DNA from: Prevotellaceae bacterium
GTDB taxonomy: Bacteria > Bacteroidota > Bacteroidia > Bacteroidales > Paludibacteraceae
Direction: 5' to 3'
Assembly: GCA_031290375.1 (NCBI GenBank)
Contig: JAITNR010000106.1
Location: forward strand, 1 to 7,087
DNA: 7,087 nt
In this document: positions 6,165 to 7,087 of the stretch, piece by piece
How positions within the stretch are numbered: position 1 is the first letter of the stretch
How the letters are laid out: each line of letters begins with the position of its first letter
The notes under the pieces: model-generated
Database searches by the model: none
Seen by the model: the letters and a program-made list of their open reading frames with translations, nothing else
What the model was told of the DNA's origin: nothing
Program-made: the position numbers and the translations under genes

Positions 6165-6188
6165 CGTATAGTTATTATTTGGTAACTT

Positions 6189-7087
6189 ATGGGACAACAA
6201 GAATACGACAACTTCAAGCAAAGTCTGAAAGACTGGATGGACACCCACCCGGAAGAATACGACTATTTTGAGGCTGAAATGAACGGACAGGATGCTTTGG
6301 GGTATCAAAAGATTCTTCACAAGGCGATTAAACTTGTCCCTCAGTATCGAAAAGCGCTTCTGAAGAAAGCCAATCAGGGAATGTTCAGCGACATATCCGA
6401 TATTGAAGAACTATTTGTCGATAATAAGTTAGCACAATCTTTAATAGACGAATTGGCGAACGCCGACAAAGATACGTTTGTCCCTGCTATGTTGTCATGG
6501 CTCTATTTCGGGCAGAGCTTTGAGCGTATGGTAGAGATAGGCGAGGAACTAAGAAAACAATCGGATGCCGGTTATCTTAAAAAATTTGCCATTGCCTCAA
6601 CTATCAATATGCTTATATCGAAATCTATCAAATTGGGATTACGAACAAAAGCGAATTGGGAAGAACATCGGAAGCTGATGCAAATGGTCGATAGCGACAA
6701 CGCTGTGGATTGGGCGATTGACAATGCAACTCCCAATGAAAAGAAAAAAGTCGGCAGAAAAAAGACCGATAAGTCATTGACGGAGATGTTTTCCTACAGG
6801 GTGAAAGACAATGAGTTTCTATTGAATAAGATTGAAGAATACCTGCAAACCAAACATACCGACCAAGATTTGGCACTATTAAAAATTGCTCTGGAAGAAT
6901 TGAGATATATTGAATCAATAGAAATCAAACCTTTCCGAGATGCTTTGGCTCAACAATACGGAGGTAAAATTGTGGGAGAACGAGGTATTCAGAAGGCATA
7001 CAGGGAATTAAATAGTTTCATAGAAGGCAGAGGAACGTTTGTCAAAGATTTCGGAAAAGACCGTGAGGTCATTGACGGGATAAAGGC
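6189..7087 (+). CDS. DUF6043-like hypothetical protein, 3' end outside the window
   Basis: The frame is open from ATG 6189 to the window end (299 codons and still open). The N-terminus, MGQQEYDNFKQSLKDWMDTH followed by PEEYDYFEAEM, and the segment LVPQYRKALLKKANQGMFSD resemble DUF6043 proteins, a family of unknown function from Bacteroidales mobile elements. That match is from memory and could not be searched. The protein is predicted to be soluble and almost all helical. A basic linker, KKKVGRKK (185-192), divides it into a helical N-terminal half and a C-terminal half containing EYLQTKHTDQDLALLKIALE. No catalytic motif, signal peptide or membrane segment is visible. It lies 24 bases behind the 79-aa gene, which suggests a two-gene unit downstream of the toxin-antitoxin operon. 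Confidence 0.75.
   Translation, partial: MGQQEYDNFKQSLKDWMDTHPEEYDYFEAEMNGQDALGYQKILHKAIKLVPQYRKALLKKANQGMFSDISDIEELFVDNKLAQSLIDELANADKDTFVPAMLSWLYFGQSFERMVEIGEELRKQSDAGYLKKFAIASTINMLISKSIKLGLRTKANWEEHRKLMQMVDSDNAVDWAIDNATPNEKKKVGRKKTDKSLTEMFSYRVKDNEFLLNKIEEYLQTKHTDQDLALLKIALEELRYIESIEIKPFRDALAQQYGGKIVGERGIQKAYRELNSFIEGRGTFVKDFGKDREVIDGIK

Noticed and set aside
6628..6918. A 96-codon - strand open frame opposite the last gene
   Set aside because: It is antisense to a 299-codon frame with consistent coding character. The peptide is Ser/Phe/Cys-rich, as typical shadow frames are.

Overview
The window looks like accessory DNA from a member of the Bacteroidota, most likely order Bacteroidales. 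The signs are Bacteroidota-type promoter boxes (TAnnTTTG, seen twice as TATCTTTG in front of genes), AT-rich leaders without a clear Shine-Dalgarno sequence, a tyrosine recombinase with the N-terminal domain arrangement common on Bacteroides mobile elements, and a last gene resembling a protein family I associate with Bacteroides mobile elements. All recognisable genes are on the + strand. No rRNA, complete tRNA or CRISPR array is visible.

Left part (1-2553). An unrecognised gene, whose reading frame is open from 82 to 927 but lacks a plausible start codon, is followed 7 bases later by a two-domain AAA+ ATPase of the Ycf46 type (935-2553). The ATPase frame is broken by one base exactly in front of its Walker A motif. 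The break falls on an in-phase AAAGGGA heptamer, so it may be a real deletion, a sequencing error or a -1 recoding site. The pair looks like an operon.

Junction (2554-2847). This gene-free stretch of 294 bases is full of signals: a pair of identical 22-bp repeats (each two copies of an 11-mer), a strong bidirectional terminator, a GC-rich 17-base island that could be a recombination core, an AT-rich block of inverted repeats, and the integrase promoter. It looks like the attachment region of the neighbouring integrase. Because the repeats lie on both sides of the candidate core, it resembles an attP or element-to-element junction more than a simple element end.

Right part (2848-7087). A full-length tyrosine recombinase, with all catalytic residues present, is interrupted by a single in-frame amber codon (3385-3387). 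Next comes an AbiE-type toxin-antitoxin operon (abiEi 4263-4877, abiEii 4867-5883, overlapping by 11 bases) with its own promoter and a perfect 10-bp inverted repeat in the leader, probably the autorepression operator. Then come a small unrecognised gene (5925-6164) and a long, mostly polar gene that runs off the window (6189 onward), similar to DUF6043-type proteins as I recall them. I read this side as the integrase-proximal end of a mobile element carrying a defence and stability module. The integrase is probably inactive unless the amber codon is suppressed, so the element may be trapped.

The most unusual points are the frame break at the Walker A motif, the single amber codon in an otherwise intact integrase, and the repeat-core-repeat layout of the junction. 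Three lesions in about 4 kb mean that read-level verification comes first.
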